In this document: positions 37,152 to 46,126 of the stretch, piece after piece
Position numbering within the stretch: the first letter of the stretch is position 1
Layout of the letters: each line of letters opens with the position of its first letter
Source: Mesorhizobium amorphae CCNWGS0123
Lineage (GTDB): Bacteria > Pseudomonadota > Alphaproteobacteria > Rhizobiales > Rhizobiaceae
DNA: 64,000 nt
Reading direction: 5' to 3'
NCBI RefSeq assembly: GCF_001686985.1
Contig: NZ_CP015318.1
Location: 5,640,001 to 5,704,000 of the forward strand
Made by a program: the position numbers and the translations under genes
The notes under the pieces: generated by a model
What the model was told of the DNA's origin: nothing
Seen by the model: only the letters and a program-made list of their open reading frames with translations
Databases searched by the model: none

Positions 37152-37190
37152 ATGACCGCTTGGCCACCAGCAATGACAGGGTTCCCGTGA
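37152..37190 (+). CDS. Possible 12-residue leader peptide coupled to the response regulator
   Basis: ATG 37152 follows GAGAGGATCGA, a better ribosome site than the regulator's own, and encodes MTAWPPAMTGFP. Its TGA (37188-37190) overlaps the GTG start of the regulator (GTGA). This would couple regulator synthesis to translation of the leader. Twelve codons is too short to judge by composition, so this is only a candidate. Confidence 0.3.
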   Translation: MTAWPPAMTGFP

Positions 37191-37903
37191 AATCCGACGC
37201 ACACATACTGATCGTCGACGACGACAAGGGCATACGCGACCTGCTTCAGGAGTTCTTGCAGAAGCGGGGCCTGCACACGACCGTTGCCGCCGACGGCGTC
37301 GAGATGGAGGCCATCCTGCGCCGCATGCAGGTCGATCTCATCGTTCTCGACGTGATGCTGCCCGGCAAGAGCGGGCTGGAGCTTTGCCGCGAACTGCGCG
37401 CCAACCACACGACGCCGATCATCATGCTGACGGCCGTCACCGAGACGACCGACCGTGTCGTCGGCCTCGAGATGGGCGCCGACGACTATGTGCCGAAACC
37501 CTTCGATCCGCATGAGCTCCTGGCCCGCATCCGCGCCGTGCTGAGGCGCAACGGCGCCGCCGAGCCGCGCCGCCCGACAACCAAGCAGATCTACCACTTC
37601 GCCGGCTGGACGATGGATTGCTCGCGCCGCCGCCTGACGGCGCCCGGCGATGTCAGGGTCGAGCTGACGATGGCGGAGTTCAACCTCCTGCAGACCTTCG
37701 TCAAAAGCGCGCAACGCGTGCTCACCCGCGACCAGCTCATCGAGCTCTCGGGCGGCGATACCGGCTACAGTTTCGACCGCAGCGTCGACATCCTGGTCAG
37801 CCGGCTGCGGCGCAAGATGGAAGACGATCCCAAGACGCCGAAACTGATCCTGACCGTGCGCAGCGGCGGCTATCAGTTCCTGCCCGAAACGACCTCCGAA
37901 TGA
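37187..37903 (+). CDS. OmpR-family response regulator
   Basis: A 238-residue two-component regulator. The receiver domain (1-120) has the acidic pocket D11-D13, the phosphorylated Asp D55 in IVLDVMLPG, and K104 in VPKPFDP. Residues 135-235 form the OmpR winged helix (LTMAEFNLLQTFVKSAQRVLTR, ending FDRSVDILVSRLRRKM, then TVRSGGYQFLP). GTG 37187 with AGGG ahead puts the receiver at residue 5; the frame goes back to 37088 but with no sensible sequence. Cognate kinase overlaps by four bases. Target genes are unknown. Confidence 0.93.
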   Translation: MKSDAHILIVDDDKGIRDLLQEFLQKRGLHTTVAADGVEMEAILRRMQVDLIVLDVMLPGKSGLELCRELRANHTTPIIMLTAVTETTDRVVGLEMGADDYVPKPFDPHELLARIRAVLRRNGAAEPRRPTTKQIYHFAGWTMDCSRRRLTAPGDVRVELTMAEFNLLQTFVKSAQRVLTRDQLIELSGGDTGYSFDRSVDILVSRLRRKMEDDPKTPKLILTVRSGGYQFLPETTSE

Positions 37904-39309
37904 GACGCTTCCTGCCGCAGACCCTGCCTGTCTGGGTGCTGCTCATCGTCATTGCCGGCCTGCTGATCAGCCAGATCGCTACACTGTACATCGTCGCACG
38001 TGACCGCGACGCCGCCAACGACGTGGTCGATCTCTACCGCCTCAACGACCGCGCCTTCTCGCTGGTGCAACTGATGCACGATGCGACGCCCGAAGAACGC
38101 AAGGCGACCGCGTCGGGACTGTTCAACGCCACCTACGCGCTGACCGTTTCGGACACGCCCGCCGTCACCTCCTCGATCGCCGGCGACGACGAACTCGCCG
38201 AACTGGAGGACATCCTCGTCGGGCGTCTGACCAAATTCGGCGTCACCGACGCACGCGTGCGGCGCGATCCGGCAACGCGCGAGTCAGATGCTCCTGGCGG
38301 CGCGATCATGAACAAGGACGTCGGCCAGGTGGAACGCGACCTTCTGGTGCTGGCGGCGGATTTCGCCCAGAGCGACAAGCTGACAGCCTCGCTGCGCTTC
38401 GCCGACGGGCAGTGGCTGAATTTCACCGAGCCGATCACGCCGGTAGGCCCGATATTGAGCTTCGACAGCCTGCCGCTCTATGCACTGATTGCCGGGCTGG
38501 TGGTGGTGATGTCGATCTGGTCGCTGCGCCGGCTGACCGCGCCCTACCGGATGATGGAAACCGCCGTGACGCGCATCGGCCACGATTTGAAGAGCCCGCC
38601 GATCGCCGAGTCGGGCAGCCGCGAGATCCGCGCCGCGGCCAAGGCGGTCAACGCCATGCAGCTCAGGCTACGCGACTATGTCGAGGATCGCGAACACCTC
38701 GCGGCAGCACTTGCGCACGATCTGCGCACGCCGCTGACCCGGATGCGGCTGCGTCTCGAACTGCTGCGCAAATCGCCGGCCCGCGCGGCACTGGCGCATG
38801 ACCTCGCCGACATCGAGAGCATTGCCAGCTCGGTGATCGACTTTGCCAAGTTCGAGGTGACGGAGGAGAAGGCCGAACGCATTGATTTCTGGTCGCTGGT
38901 GGAGGCGGTCGCCGACGGCTTCGAGGAGGTCTCGTTCGACCACGACGGTACACGGCCGCGCGGCCTGATCTGCATGGCCCGGCCGGTAGCACTGAAGCGC
39001 TGCGTCACCAACCTCGTCCAGAATGCCGTGACCTACGGCAAGAAGGCGCATCTCAGCCTTGAGCGGTCGCAGGACACAATCACGCTCACCATCCGCGACG
39101 AGGGTCCCGGCATTCCGCAGGCCCAACTCGACACGGTGTTCGGCTCCTTCGTTCGCATCGAGCAATCGCGCAACCGCCAGACCGGCGGCCTCGGTCTTGG
39201 CCTGACCATTGCCCGCAACATCGCGCGTGCCGCCGGCGGCGAGGTCAGCCTCTCCAACCATCCCGGCGGCGGCCTGCTGACGGAACTGCGCCTGCCGCTG
39301 GCAGCATGA
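37900..39309 (+). CDS. EnvZ-type sensor histidine kinase
   Basis: A 469-residue membrane kinase. One helix at 9-30 and one near 186-208 enclose a periplasmic sensor of about 155 residues; a HAMP region (SLRRLTAPYRMME) follows. The H-box is LAAALAHDLRTPLTRMR with phosphoacceptor H273; N-box NLVQNAVTYG, G1 DEGPGIP and G2 GGLGLGLTIAR complete the ATPase. ATG 37900 overlaps the regulator's stop (ATGA). It would phosphorylate that regulator. The periplasmic part has no motif that reveals the signal. Confidence 0.93.
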   Translation: MRRFLPQTLPVWVLLIVIAGLLISQIATLYIVARDRDAANDVVDLYRLNDRAFSLVQLMHDATPEERKATASGLFNATYALTVSDTPAVTSSIAGDDELAELEDILVGRLTKFGVTDARVRRDPATRESDAPGGAIMNKDVGQVERDLLVLAADFAQSDKLTASLRFADGQWLNFTEPITPVGPILSFDSLPLYALIAGLVVVMSIWSLRRLTAPYRMMETAVTRIGHDLKSPPIAESGSREIRAAAKAVNAMQLRLRDYVEDREHLAAALAHDLRTPLTRMRLRLELLRKSPARAALAHDLADIESIASSVIDFAKFEVTEEKAERIDFWSLVEAVADGFEEVSFDHDGTRPRGLICMARPVALKRCVTNLVQNAVTYGKKAHLSLERSQDTITLTIRDEGPGIPQAQLDTVFGSFVRIEQSRNRQTGGLGLGLTIARNIARAAGGEVSLSNHPGGGLLTELRLPLAA

Positions 39310-39455
39310 GTCAGGAGGCGGCGGCCTGATCGGCACCGGGACTGGATCAGTCTCGCGATCCTTGTGATATTGCCGCCCGATCCGGCACCACAGCGCCGCG
39401 CGCCCTCTTGGACACGCAAGGGACGCTGTAGAACTTGATTTGAGGAGACCGTCCC

Positions 39456-39836
39456 ATGTTCTACGCCATCCTTGCCTATCACGTCGAACAGACCGTCCAG
39501 TCCTGGACGCCTGAGGAGGACGCGGCGCTGATGGAAGACCTGCTCGAGATCAACGCCAGGCTGACCCGCGACGGCAAACTTGGGCCGGCGGCAAGATTGG
39601 GCGGGACCGCCGAGGCCGTTACACTGCGCGGTCCGGGCGACGGCGTGGTTATCGACGGTCCCTTCGCCGAGACCAAGGAGCAGTTGCTGGGGCTCTACGT
39701 TCTTGACTGTGACAGCCAAGACGAGGCGATTGCAACAGCGCGCGACCTCAGGCGCGTCAATCCCACTGCCGTCTACGAGATCCGACCGATCATGCTTTAT
39801 CTCCCCGGCGCCCCACTGGCTACCGGCGCGAAGTGA
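39456..39836 (+). CDS. YciI-like (YCII-related) protein
   Basis: A 126-residue soluble alpha+beta barrel protein of the YCII family. DGPFAETKEQLLGLYVLDCDS near residues 68-88 is the characteristic stretch, with His at position 9 (LAYHVEQ) the usual partner residue. Such proteins often sit beside ECF sigma factors; none is visible here. GAGGAGACCGTCCC precedes the ATG. Possible roles in the family include small enzymatic or ligand-binding functions; the function of this one is unknown. Confidence 0.87.
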   Translation: MFYAILAYHVEQTVQSWTPEEDAALMEDLLEINARLTRDGKLGPAARLGGTAEAVTLRGPGDGVVIDGPFAETKEQLLGLYVLDCDSQDEAIATARDLRRVNPTAVYEIRPIMLYLPGAPLATGAK

Positions 39837-39879
39837 GAAGGGCCTGCAAGCCAATTCCAGAAGGTGCCCATAGCAGGGG

Positions 39880-40116
39880 TCACCGCAGCGAACTGCGCTC
39901 GGCGATGCGGCCGCGGGCTGCGACGTCGGCGGGAGCTTCATCGGCCGGATAGCCGAAGTCCTTCAGTTCCGATATCGACAGGCCGGCCAAAGCCCTGCGC
40001 TGCATGGCATCCTGATACCGGCGCCGAAGCCCGGCGACGACGGTCGTGACATGGGCGCCCAGCGTGCCGGCAAAACGGGAGGTCGGCTGGAAGGTCCTGA
40101 GGCTGATATAGGTCAT
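39880..40116 (-). CDS. DUF1127-type small protein
   Basis: A 78-residue basic protein. The segment RRYQDAMQRRALAGLSISELKDFGY (residues 33-57) has the shape of the DUF1127 domain (an Arg-rich helix then L-x-x-L-[ST]-x-x-x-L-x-D-x-G). DUF1127 proteins of alphaproteobacteria bind RNA or affect phosphate and carbon metabolism in a few studied cases. I use ATG 40116, six bases after AGGGGA; ATG 40122 would lie directly on the ribosome site. Confidence 0.78.
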   Translation of the reverse strand: MTYISLRTFQPTSRFAGTLGAHVTTVVAGLRRRYQDAMQRRALAGLSISELKDFGYPADEAPADVAARGRIAERSSLR

Positions 40117-40270
40117 TGTCATTCCCCTGTTTCGAACTCACGAGGGCAATGTCCCACCAGCGCGCTTTGCCAATGTTCATCCAGGCGTGAAACCGCAGGA
40201 AAAACCGCGAATGGAAGCGCTAAATCGTCGTTAAGTTGACGACGGGACGTGATATTCTATCGGAGGCTGT

Positions 40271-42310
40271 TTGACGGGGGTCGGGGTGCATATCCGATTG
40301 CTTGGCGACATCGAGGTTGCCTCTGCGGGCGGGCAACCCCTGCATTTCGCGACGCGCAAGACGTCGTTGCTCTTTGCCGCGCTCGTTCTGGCTGGCCCCA
40401 AGGGCCTTCGCCGCGAGCGGGTGGCGGCGATGCTGTGGGCCGGCAGCGGCGAGCAGCAGGCCCGGAATAGCCTGCGCCAGGCCCTGGTCGACATCAGGCG
40501 GCTCTTTCCGTCCACCGGCGACGAGACCATTCGCATCGAAGGTAATGCCGACACCATCTGGCTGGCGGCGAATGCCGATGAAGCCGACATCTGGATTTTT
40601 GACCAGAAGATTCAGGCCGATGACGGCGCGAGCCTCGCGGCAGCGGCCGACTTCTACCGGGGCGACCTGCTCGACGGGCTGTCATTCCCACACGAGATCG
40701 ACGAGTGGCTTGCGCCGCTTCGGGCCAGCTACACCCGCAAGGCGCTGGACCTGGTCGAGCGGCTAAGCCTGTTGCCGGAACTGGGTTCGCGCGAGGAACA
40801 GGCCTGTGAAAGACTGGCCGAACGGCTGGTGACTCTCGACCCATGCGCCGAGCAGGCCCACCGCGCCCTGATCCGCATCTTCCGCCACCGCGGCAAGACC
40901 AACGATGCCTTCCGCCAGTTCCTGGCCTGCAAGGAAGCGCTGAAGCGTGAGCTCGGAGTCGAGCCCGAAGAGGCGACGCGGGGGCTGGTGGAAAGCATCG
41001 AAGCGCCCAGCATGGGCCGTCTGAAGGCGCCCATAGCCGACGGCGGCCCGCCTGAAGTCGGAGTTTCCCACCTGGAAGCGAAGGCGGAGCCGACGCGCCC
41101 TACCGTTTCTGTGCCGGAAAAGCCGTCGATCGCGGTCCTGCCGTTCCAGAACATGAGCGGCGACGCCGAGCAGGACTATTTCACCGACGGCGTGGTCGAG
41201 GAGATCACAACGGCGCTATCGCATGTGAGCTGGCTGTTCGTGATCGCGCGGAACTCCGCCTTCGCCTACAAGGGCCAGGCGGTCGACGTCACGCGCGTAG
41301 CGCGGGAACTCGGTGTGCGTTACGTGCTGGAGGGCAGCGTCCGCAAGGCCGGCAGCCGGCTGCGTGTGGCAGGCCAACTCATCGAGGCCGCGGCAGGGGT
41401 GAGTCTCTGGGCCGACCGCTTCGAAGGCGGCGTCTCGGAGGTTTTCGAATTGCAAGACCTCGTCGCCTCCAGCGTCATCGGCGCGATTTCGCCCAAGCTC
41501 GAACAGGCAGAGATGGCGCGCGCCAAGCGCAAACCCACCGAAAGTCTCGACGCCTATGACCACTATTTGCGCGGCATGGCGAGCCTTTACCGCTGGACCA
41601 GGGAGGGGCTGGAGGCGGCGCTCCCGCAGTTCTACAAGGCCATCGAGCTGGACCCCGATTTTGCCGCCGCGAAGGGCGCTGCGGCCTGGTGCTATTTCTG
41701 GCGGATGGCGAACGGCTGGATGACGGACCGGCAGAACGAGACAGCCGAGGTCTCCCGACTTGTCGGCAATGTCGCCATTGCCAGCCAGGACGACGCGGTG
41801 GCTCTCGCCTTCAGTGGCCTGGCGCTGGGCTATGTCATCGGCGACTACGAGGCCGGCTCGGCACTGTCCGACCGCGCTCTCGTGCTGAACCCGAACTGCG
41901 CTGCCGCCTGGAGCGCCAGCGGCTGCCTCAAGGCCTGCCACGACGACCCGGACATCGCCATCGAGCACCTGTCGCGGGCAAGACGGCTAAGCCCGCTCGA
42001 TCCAATGACCTTCTTCATGCAGTGCTTCACCGCATTCGCTCATTTCGTGGCCGGCCGCTACGATGCCGCCTGGCCAATTGCCGAGGCGGCTTCCCGCGCG
42101 CAGCCATATTATCTCACCGGCATGCGCGTCGCGGCCGCCAGCAACGCTATGGCCGGCAGGCTGGATGCCGCGAGCGGGCATATCGCACGCTCACTGCGGC
42201 TCGATCCCGAACTGACGCTTTCCAACCTCAAGCATCGCGTGGGGCAGATCAGGCCGGACTATTTCGCCAGATATGCCGAGGCGCTGCGGCTGGCCGGCCT
42301 GCCGGAATGA
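40271..42310 (+). CDS. BTAD/SARP-type regulator with TolB-like and TPR regions (copy 1)
   Basis: A 679-residue soluble protein. Residues 5-100 form an OmpR-like DNA-binding domain (IRLLGDIEVASAGGQP opening), 100-240 the bacterial transcriptional activation domain with helical repeats (CEQAHRALIRIFRHRG region), about 286-400 a TolB-N-like domain (KPSIAVLPFQNMSG, DYFTDGVVEEITTAL, YVLEGSVRKAG), then TPR repeats to the end. This architecture is common in Mesorhizobium and is often mislabelled adenylate cyclase, though no cyclase domain is present. The TTG start has GGAGG four bases ahead; GTG 40286 is an alternative. It has a paralogue at 46127-48184. Confidence 0.88.
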   Translation: MTGVGVHIRLLGDIEVASAGGQPLHFATRKTSLLFAALVLAGPKGLRRERVAAMLWAGSGEQQARNSLRQALVDIRRLFPSTGDETIRIEGNADTIWLAANADEADIWIFDQKIQADDGASLAAAADFYRGDLLDGLSFPHEIDEWLAPLRASYTRKALDLVERLSLLPELGSREEQACERLAERLVTLDPCAEQAHRALIRIFRHRGKTNDAFRQFLACKEALKRELGVEPEEATRGLVESIEAPSMGRLKAPIADGGPPEVGVSHLEAKAEPTRPTVSVPEKPSIAVLPFQNMSGDAEQDYFTDGVVEEITTALSHVSWLFVIARNSAFAYKGQAVDVTRVARELGVRYVLEGSVRKAGSRLRVAGQLIEAAAGVSLWADRFEGGVSEVFELQDLVASSVIGAISPKLEQAEMARAKRKPTESLDAYDHYLRGMASLYRWTREGLEAALPQFYKAIELDPDFAAAKGAAAWCYFWRMANGWMTDRQNETAEVSRLVGNVAIASQDDAVALAFSGLALGYVIGDYEAGSALSDRALVLNPNCAAAWSASGCLKACHDDPDIAIEHLSRARRLSPLDPMTFFMQCFTAFAHFVAGRYDAAWPIAEAASRAQPYYLTGMRVAAASNAMAGRLDAASGHIARSLRLDPELTLSNLKHRVGQIRPDYFARYAEALRLAGLPE

Positions 42311-42377
42311 CATGATCTTGGCCGTGCTACCTTCAATCCGGCAGCAGCCTCGATTTCTTTCCAATGCGCAGCGTTCG

Positions 42378-42492
42378 CGCACCGGCAGGTCGAGATCCGC
42401 GCGGCGGGTGCGATGATTGGTGATCGCCACCCCTGAGGGAATGCCGGCCACGCACTGTGGTGTCGGAAGGCGCTGCGATGCCTTCCTCACCT
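42378..42492 (-). pseudogene. Frameshifted 3' remnant of a PLP-dependent decarboxylase
   Basis: Read leftward this stretch aligns with the 3' end of the intact decarboxylase (43363-44835). One frame gives EGIAAPSDTTVRGRHSLR, matching EGIAALSDTTVHDQHCLR; after a single inserted base in the CCCC run (42430-42433) the match continues in another frame as VAITNHRTRRADLDL against VAIANHRTQYKDLDL. It lies behind the alpha/beta hydrolase gene. Divergence is high enough that it is an old paralogue or replaced allele, not a recent copy. Confidence 0.85.
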
Positions 42493-42507
42493 GAATATCA
42501 ACATGCC

Positions 42508-43338
42508 TTAGGCCACCATCGCGGCTTCCGGCAGTTCCGCGTCTGCAATCGTCAGGAACCGTGTCAGCAGCGCAGCACATTTTTGCGCATGGGTTGCAAT
42601 GAGGGAGTGTCCGGCGTCCTCGACAACCGCGCTGTGCACATGCGGCAAGGCGTGTTGCAGCATGTCGGTCATTGCCACCATGGCTGGATTGGCCAACCCG
42701 CCTCTGACGAGAAGCACCGGGATATCGAGGGCACCATAGTCACGCAGTTCGGCCTCGAAACTGAAAACCGTCAGCCAGTCGATCACATTTGTCGGGGCAG
42801 TCTGCCGGCAGTGGGTCCGCACGATTTCGGGAAGCGCTGCAAAGGTGCCCTGACCGCCCCAGAAGTCGATGATGATGCCGGCCGCGTCGGCGTCTCCGGC
42901 GTCGACCGCCGCGCTGAACTCCCGGCTGAGCCCCTGAACGTCCTGATAGAGGCCTTGCCTCGGCTCGCTGTTGAGGAGCGCGATGGGATTTGCCTCGAAG
43001 AGCGACAGGCTCGCCACGTCGATGGAATTTGCCAGGGCCGCGGCAAGGGCAACAGCACCGCCAAAGGAATGCCCGACCAGATGCACAGGTCCCCCGGCAC
43101 GACGCGCCGCCTGCTCGATGATCCGCAGCTGGTGCCGCATGCCGAAATCATTGCGCGAGCGGGTCTCCGCGGTCGCGCCATAACCGCAGAGGCTGGTGCC
43201 GATCATCCGGTAGTCAGGCGACAGCCATTTCTGCATCGGCCGCCAGGCCGCATATGTGCTGAAGGATCCCGGGACGAACAGCACGGTCGGTCCCGAGCCT
43301 TCTTCCGCATAGTCTATCGCATAGTCCATGGACGACAT
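42508..43338 (-). CDS. Alpha/beta hydrolase
   Basis: A 276-residue alpha/beta-hydrolase-fold enzyme. The nucleophile elbow is GHSFGGA (Ser near residue 94), the oxyanion region FVPGSFSTYAAW near 21, and the catalytic His sits in DAGHSLIATH near 246. The cap region (residues 130-200) suggests an esterase, lactonase or C-C hydrolase of small molecules. AGGGAGGGACGC is a good ribosome site. It follows the decarboxylase by 24 bases in a three-gene leftward operon with the cysteine-synthase-like gene, so its substrate may be an ester or amide related to that pathway. Confidence 0.87.
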   Translation of the reverse strand: MSSMDYAIDYAEEGSGPTVLFVPGSFSTYAAWRPMQKWLSPDYRMIGTSLCGYGATAETRSRNDFGMRHQLRIIEQAARRAGGPVHLVGHSFGGAVALAAALANSIDVASLSLFEANPIALLNSEPRQGLYQDVQGLSREFSAAVDAGDADAAGIIIDFWGGQGTFAALPEIVRTHCRQTAPTNVIDWLTVFSFEAELRDYGALDIPVLLVRGGLANPAMVAMTDMLQHALPHVHSAVVEDAGHSLIATHAQKCAALLTRFLTIADAELPEAAMVA

Positions 43339-43362
43339 GCGTCCCTCCCTGTACTGCGCCGC

Positions 43363-44835
43363 TCACGCGGCAAGTTCTGTGCCGAGACGCAGGATTTCCG
43401 CGACCAGCAGGTCGAGATCCTTGTACTGGGTTCGGTGATTGGCGATCGCCACCCTCAGGCAATGCTGGTCATGCACGGTGGTGTCGGATAGAGCCGCGAT
43501 GCCTTCTTCCTGGAGGCGCAGCATGATTTCGGTGTTGAACGCCTTCAGCCGCTCGCCGGACAGCCCGTTGGCGCGGTGGCGGAAGCAGACGATGTTGATG
43601 CTCACCGGCGCCATCAGCTCCAGCGCCGGCTCGGCCTCGACCAGGCTGGCCAGATACCTGGCTTGAGCGATGTTCTGGTCGATCAGCCGGCCGAATTTTT
43701 CAATACCGTGCTCCTTTAGCGCCATCCACACCTTGAGCGCGCGGAAGCCGCGCGAGGTCTGCAACCCGTAATCATGCAGCCATTTCCCTGACGCGAGGCC
43801 GCGCGACGTCGATTCCAGATATTCCGGTATGACGGCAAAGGCGCCGCGATGCGCCTCGGCATCGCGGACCAGCGCGCAGCCCGCCTCGAACGGCGCGTGC
43901 AGCCATTTGTGCGGGTCGAGAGCAAGCGAGTCGGCTTGTTCGACGCCGGCAACGAGACTTGCATTCTCCGGCGCGATTGCGATCAGCGCGCCGATGCAGC
44001 CATCGACGTGGAACCAGAGATCCTCGTCCGCCGCCAGTCTTGCAAGCGCCTGCAAATCGTCGATCGCGCCGGTGTTGACGGTGCCGGCATTACCGATGAC
44101 ACAGGCCGGCTTGAAGCCCGCCTTTCGATCTTCCGCGATCGCCGCCCGCAAGGCGGCGATGTCGATGCGCATTGCGGCATCGCTCGGTATGCGGCGAAGC
44201 GCCCGGTTGCCGAGGCCGAGCACCTCCATCGCCTTGCGGTGGCAGAAGTGGGTCTGGTCAGAGCCATAGAAACGCAAGGGCTGCGCGATGGCACCGACGC
44301 CATGCTCGCGCACGTCGATGCCAGCCTTGGTGTTGCGCGCCACGGTGAGCCCGATGATGTTGGCCATCGAGCCGCCGCTGACCAGCGTGCCGCTGGCCGA
44401 AGCGGGAAAGCCCACCATCTGCTTGCACCAGTCGACCACCTGGCTGTCCATCAGGCCGGCGGCGTGGTTGCCGCCGCCCAGATTGGAACCCTGGATCGCC
44501 GCCAGGAAATCACCGAGCGCGCCGGTGAAATTGCTGGAGCCCATGTACCAGGACCAGAAGCGCGGATGGATGTTGCCCATCGGATAGGCCATGACGTTGC
44601 GCGCGACATCGCCGTAAATCTCGGCGATCGGCGCAGGCGAGCGCGGCAAGGGCGCGTCAAAGAACGCCCTCACCTCGCCCGGCATCTCCCGCCACACCGG
44701 GCGGTCGCGAACGTCGCGCAGATAGCCGACGGCATCGTCGACGATCCGGTGCGACAGGGCCTGCATATCGGCCCAGTCCAGGGGATCGAGCGTTTCCTCC
44801 GCTGTCGCGCTCGAGGTTTGCGGCATCGCGTCCAT
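43363..44835 (-). CDS. Group II PLP-dependent decarboxylase (aromatic/acidic amino acid type)
   Basis: A 490-residue fold-type I decarboxylase of the AADC/glutamate/sulfinoalanine decarboxylase group. The PLP lysine is in DPHKWLHAPFEAG (about residue 308); VDGCIGA and TLVSGGSMANI are further cofactor-site marks. Early motif YPMGNIHPRFWSWYMGS matches aromatic-amino-acid decarboxylase-like enzymes. It turns an amino acid into the matching amine. Adjacent synthesis of a beta-substituted alanine by the cysteine-synthase homologue is an attractive source for its substrate. A damaged second copy of its 3' end lies at 42378-42492. Confidence 0.88.
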   Translation of the reverse strand: MDAMPQTSSATAEETLDPLDWADMQALSHRIVDDAVGYLRDVRDRPVWREMPGEVRAFFDAPLPRSPAPIAEIYGDVARNVMAYPMGNIHPRFWSWYMGSSNFTGALGDFLAAIQGSNLGGGNHAAGLMDSQVVDWCKQMVGFPASASGTLVSGGSMANIIGLTVARNTKAGIDVREHGVGAIAQPLRFYGSDQTHFCHRKAMEVLGLGNRALRRIPSDAAMRIDIAALRAAIAEDRKAGFKPACVIGNAGTVNTGAIDDLQALARLAADEDLWFHVDGCIGALIAIAPENASLVAGVEQADSLALDPHKWLHAPFEAGCALVRDAEAHRGAFAVIPEYLESTSRGLASGKWLHDYGLQTSRGFRALKVWMALKEHGIEKFGRLIDQNIAQARYLASLVEAEPALELMAPVSINIVCFRHRANGLSGERLKAFNTEIMLRLQEEGIAALSDTTVHDQHCLRVAIANHRTQYKDLDLLVAEILRLGTELAA

Positions 44836-44859
44836 AGTGGCGTCCCCCGCGATCCGCTG

Positions 44860-45945
44860 TCAGGCGTCGAACTGGCAGCCGGGCGTCGAACGCGAAAGCG
44901 TGATCTCTTCCGCATCCATTTCCGCCTCGATGCCATCGAACAGCGGCGTCGTCATATAGCGTTCGCCGGTGTCGGGGAGCATGCACAGGATCACCGAACC
45001 GGCTGGTGATGTCCCGGCGATCTGCCGCGCCACGGCGAAGGTGGAGCCGCCGGAGATGCCGGTGAAGATCCCCTCCTGCTGCGCCAGCGCCTTGGCCCAT
45101 TTGATGCCTTCGGGCCCGGCGATCGGCATCACTTCGTCATAGTAGCGCTTGTCGATCGCTTCCTGCAGCACGTTGGGAATGAAATCCGGGGTCCAGCCCT
45201 GGATCGGATGCGGCTCGAAGGCCGGATGGCTGGCGGCCGGTGCGCCGTTTTTACCGCGCTCCTGCGGCTTGCCACTGCCGACAAGCTGCGCGTTGGCCGG
45301 TTCAGTGAGCACGATCCGGGTCTCCGGCCGCTCCCGGCGCAGCACGCGCGCCACGCCGGCGACGGTGCCGCCGGTGCCATAGCCGGTGACGAAGCAGTCG
45401 AGCCTGGAGCCGGCGAAATCATTGACGATCTCGCGCGCCGTGGTCGCTTCGTGGATGGCCGCATTGGCCTCGGTCTCGAACTGACGGGCCAGGAACCAGC
45501 CATTGGCTTCGGCGAGTTCCACCGCTTTCTTGTACATGCCGAAACCCTTCTGGGCGCGCGGCGTCAGCACCACCTTGGCGCCAAGCATGCGCATCAGCTT
45601 GCGGCGCTCTACGGAGAAGCTGTCGGCCATCGTCACCACCAGCGGATAGCCCTTCTGCGCGCAGACCATGGCAAGCCCGATGCCGGTATTGCCGCTGGTC
45701 GCCTCGACGACGGTCTGCCCAGGCCGCAATGCCCCGCTGCGTTCGGCCGCCTCGATGATGTTGAGTGCCAGACGGTCCTTGACCGAGGCGGCCGGGTTGA
45801 AGAACTCGGCCTTGACATAGATGGTCGCGTGCGCGGGGCCGAGATTGTTGATCCGGATCACCGGCGTATCGCCGATCGTATCGAGAATGCTGTCGAACAG
45901 GCGGCCGCGGCCGGCCGTGGTCCTGATTTTTGACTGATGCAACAT
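44860..45945 (-). CDS. Cysteine synthase / cystathionine beta-synthase family enzyme
   Basis: A 361-residue fold-type II PLP enzyme. The PLP lysine is in NPAASVKDRLAL (near residue 50), the substrate loop EATSGNTGIGLAM near 80-92, the phosphate-binding GYGTGGTVAGVARVL near 187, and GIFTGISGGST near 290. It would replace the beta-substituent of (O-acetyl)serine with sulfide or another nucleophile. AGGAG precedes ATG 45945 by 8 bases. The extra 40-50 residues compared with CysK (about 315) and its linkage to a decarboxylase suggest a specialised paralogue rather than the main cysteine synthase. Confidence 0.88.
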   Translation of the reverse strand: MLHQSKIRTTAGRGRLFDSILDTIGDTPVIRINNLGPAHATIYVKAEFFNPAASVKDRLALNIIEAAERSGALRPGQTVVEATSGNTGIGLAMVCAQKGYPLVVTMADSFSVERRKLMRMLGAKVVLTPRAQKGFGMYKKAVELAEANGWFLARQFETEANAAIHEATTAREIVNDFAGSRLDCFVTGYGTGGTVAGVARVLRRERPETRIVLTEPANAQLVGSGKPQERGKNGAPAASHPAFEPHPIQGWTPDFIPNVLQEAIDKRYYDEVMPIAGPEGIKWAKALAQQEGIFTGISGGSTFAVARQIAGTSPAGSVILCMLPDTGERYMTTPLFDGIEAEMDAEEITLSRSTPGCQFDA

Positions 45946-46126
45946 GTCCGCTCTCCTCAAGCTGTCGTCACGAGCCGGTTACAGGCCGGCGGTTTGAGCG
46001 GCGCGGTTTCGAGACCTTGCCGCGTTATGGTTCCCGACTTGCCGACAGTGCGGCAATGGCGACATCCGGCGCCGAAATTCGCTGCCGGATGCACCTTGTC
46101 GCGTTCGGTGATAGAACAGCAGTCGG

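Noticed and set aside
40226..40244. CGTCGT/ACGACG dyad ahead of the first BTAD regulator
   Set aside because: Six-base arms occur by chance in GC-rich DNA, and no matching dyad is found ahead of the second regulator or the operon between them.
40271..42310. Adenylate cyclase annotation for the BTAD/TolB/TPR proteins
   Set aside because: No class III cyclase catalytic domain is present; the similarity is to the shared TolB-like and TPR parts.
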